Shown in pieces: positions 63,694-64,000 of a DNA stretch of 64,000 nt; the stretch's first letter is position 1, and every line of letters begins with the position of its first letter. Below the pieces are notes generated by a model. The model was not told where the DNA came from. It saw only the letters and a list, made by a program, of their open reading frames with translations, and made no database searches. The stretch is from assembly GCA_902792895.1 (NCBI GenBank), contig CADBBK010000002.1, forward strand, positions 1 through 64,000, in the 5' to 3' direction. The DNA comes from an uncultured Bacteroidales bacterium. GTDB lineage: Bacteria; Bacteroidota; Bacteroidia; Bacteroidales; Muribaculaceae. The translations under genes and the position numbers were made by a program.

Positions 63694-63740
63694 TAACCCA
63701 TTGATGGGGCTAGCTGCCGTATCGTAGCTCAACCTGGCGC

Positions 63741-64000
63741 TTAAAACGCATACTTCATGCCCAGTAGGGTTACCGACTGGTTGAAGTTCTTCATGATCTG
63801 GAAACGCTCCTCGGTGAAGAAGTACAGGTGCTCCTTGATGCGGTACTGTGCACCCAGGCCCACGTTGGCACCGCAACGGTCCACGTCATGGCCTATCTCG
63901 GGCATGAAATGGGCAAAAGAGAAGCCCGCCAGCGGATAGATGGCAAACGCACTGCTCGTGGGAATGACGTAATGCACGTTCAGGTTCAAGTTGATGGCAC
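63741..64000 (-). CDS. Outer-membrane beta-barrel protein, C-terminal part only
   Basis: The frame is open beyond the window edge, so the true start is outside. The visible 86 or so residues are alternating strands (AIYPLAGFSFAHFMPEIGHD; NVGLGAQYRIKEHLYFFTEE; FQIMKNFNQSVTLLGMKYAF) ending in an aromatic residue, as in porin-like and OmpA-like barrels of Bacteroidota. The stop is at 63741. An internal TTG near 63989 is not taken as a start. Confidence 0.7.
   Translation of the reverse strand, partial: AINLNLNVHYVIPTSSAFAIYPLAGFSFAHFMPEIGHDVDRCGANVGLGAQYRIKEHLYFFTEERFQIMKNFNQSVTLLGMKYAF

Noticed and set aside
63989-64000. Complete 82-residue gene starting at the TTG near 63989
   Set aside because: The frame stays open to the window edge and the sequence looks like the tail of a larger barrel protein.

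Overview
The window reads as chromosome from a member of the order Bacteroidales (phylum Bacteroidota), most likely a gut lineage such as Muribaculaceae or Prevotellaceae. The evidence is: many starts are preceded by the Bacteroidota promoter pattern TAnnTTTG with TTTG/TTG about 20 bp upstream; Bacteroidales-typical families are present (DUF5606, DUF5063, DUF6108-like, PorD/DUF4835, the long NusB, the DAHP synthase-chorismate mutase fusion, TIGR03905); and secreted enzymes carry short dockerin-like repeats. Family is not resolved. Coding density is high. I saw no rRNA, tRNA, CRISPR array, prophage or insertion sequence.

Layout. 1-9.3 kb: secreted M64 peptidase, DNA polymerase III delta, a secreted GH53 endo-galactanase and two tandem S8 subtilases, the last three with C-terminal dockerin-like repeats. 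9.3-13.2 kb (minus): phosphoglycerate mutase, RidA, a secreted C1 peptidase, then a 77-bp tandem repeat that carries a promoter-like sequence. 13.2-18.4 kb: mutS2, M3 oligopeptidase, GNAT acetyltransferase. 18.4-19.1 kb: Ala-rich lipoprotein (minus). 19.4-26.9 kb: a tightly packed nine-gene plus-strand run (Zn peptidase, hisS, Crp-like regulator, TSCPD protein, two lipoproteins, metallo-beta-lactamase fold hydrolase, umuD, LTA-synthase-like membrane sulfatase-fold enzyme). 27-29.3 kb: a dockerin/SUMF1 secreted protein and a hemerythrin-regulator pair. 29.3-32.6 kb: CvfB-like RNA-binding protein, DUF3298 lipoprotein, rsmG, glyoxalase-II-like hydrolase. 32.6-35.9 kb (minus): an ECF sigma/membrane anti-sigma-like/DUF6108/barrel-like protein operon, flanked by a second copy of the barrel-like protein. 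36-40.4 kb: rlmH plus a secreted unknown, divergent from nadC, DAHP synthase-chorismate mutase and an SDR. 40.5-44.6 kb (minus): nusB-yajC-ybbR-coaE-DUF5606-NlpC/P60. 44.6-51.3 kb (minus): dnaN, exonuclease, coaBC, porD, recN, rlmB. 51.4-54 kb (minus): DUF1015, Fur-type regulator, HAD phosphatase. 54-56.6 kb: FAD oxidoreductase and SIMPL protein. 56.6-64 kb (minus): small membrane protein and gmk-nadD-DUF5063-M18 peptidase-ABC-F-umuC, then the C-terminal end of an outer-membrane barrel protein cut by the window edge.

Themes. Most genes are housekeeping (replication, recombination, CoA and NAD synthesis, rRNA methylation). The accessory interest lies in the dockerin-tagged secreted enzymes without a visible cohesin, the hemerythrin gene overlapping a response-regulator gene whose receiver has lost its phospho-acceptor aspartate, the ECF operon with paired barrel-like paralogues, the physically separated umuD and umuC, and at least two families of intergenic repeats, one carrying a promoter-like sequence and the other sitting immediately upstream of nadD and gmk and forming the 3' end of the FAD oxidoreductase gene. 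Functions are read from motifs and family knowledge only; no database search was possible.
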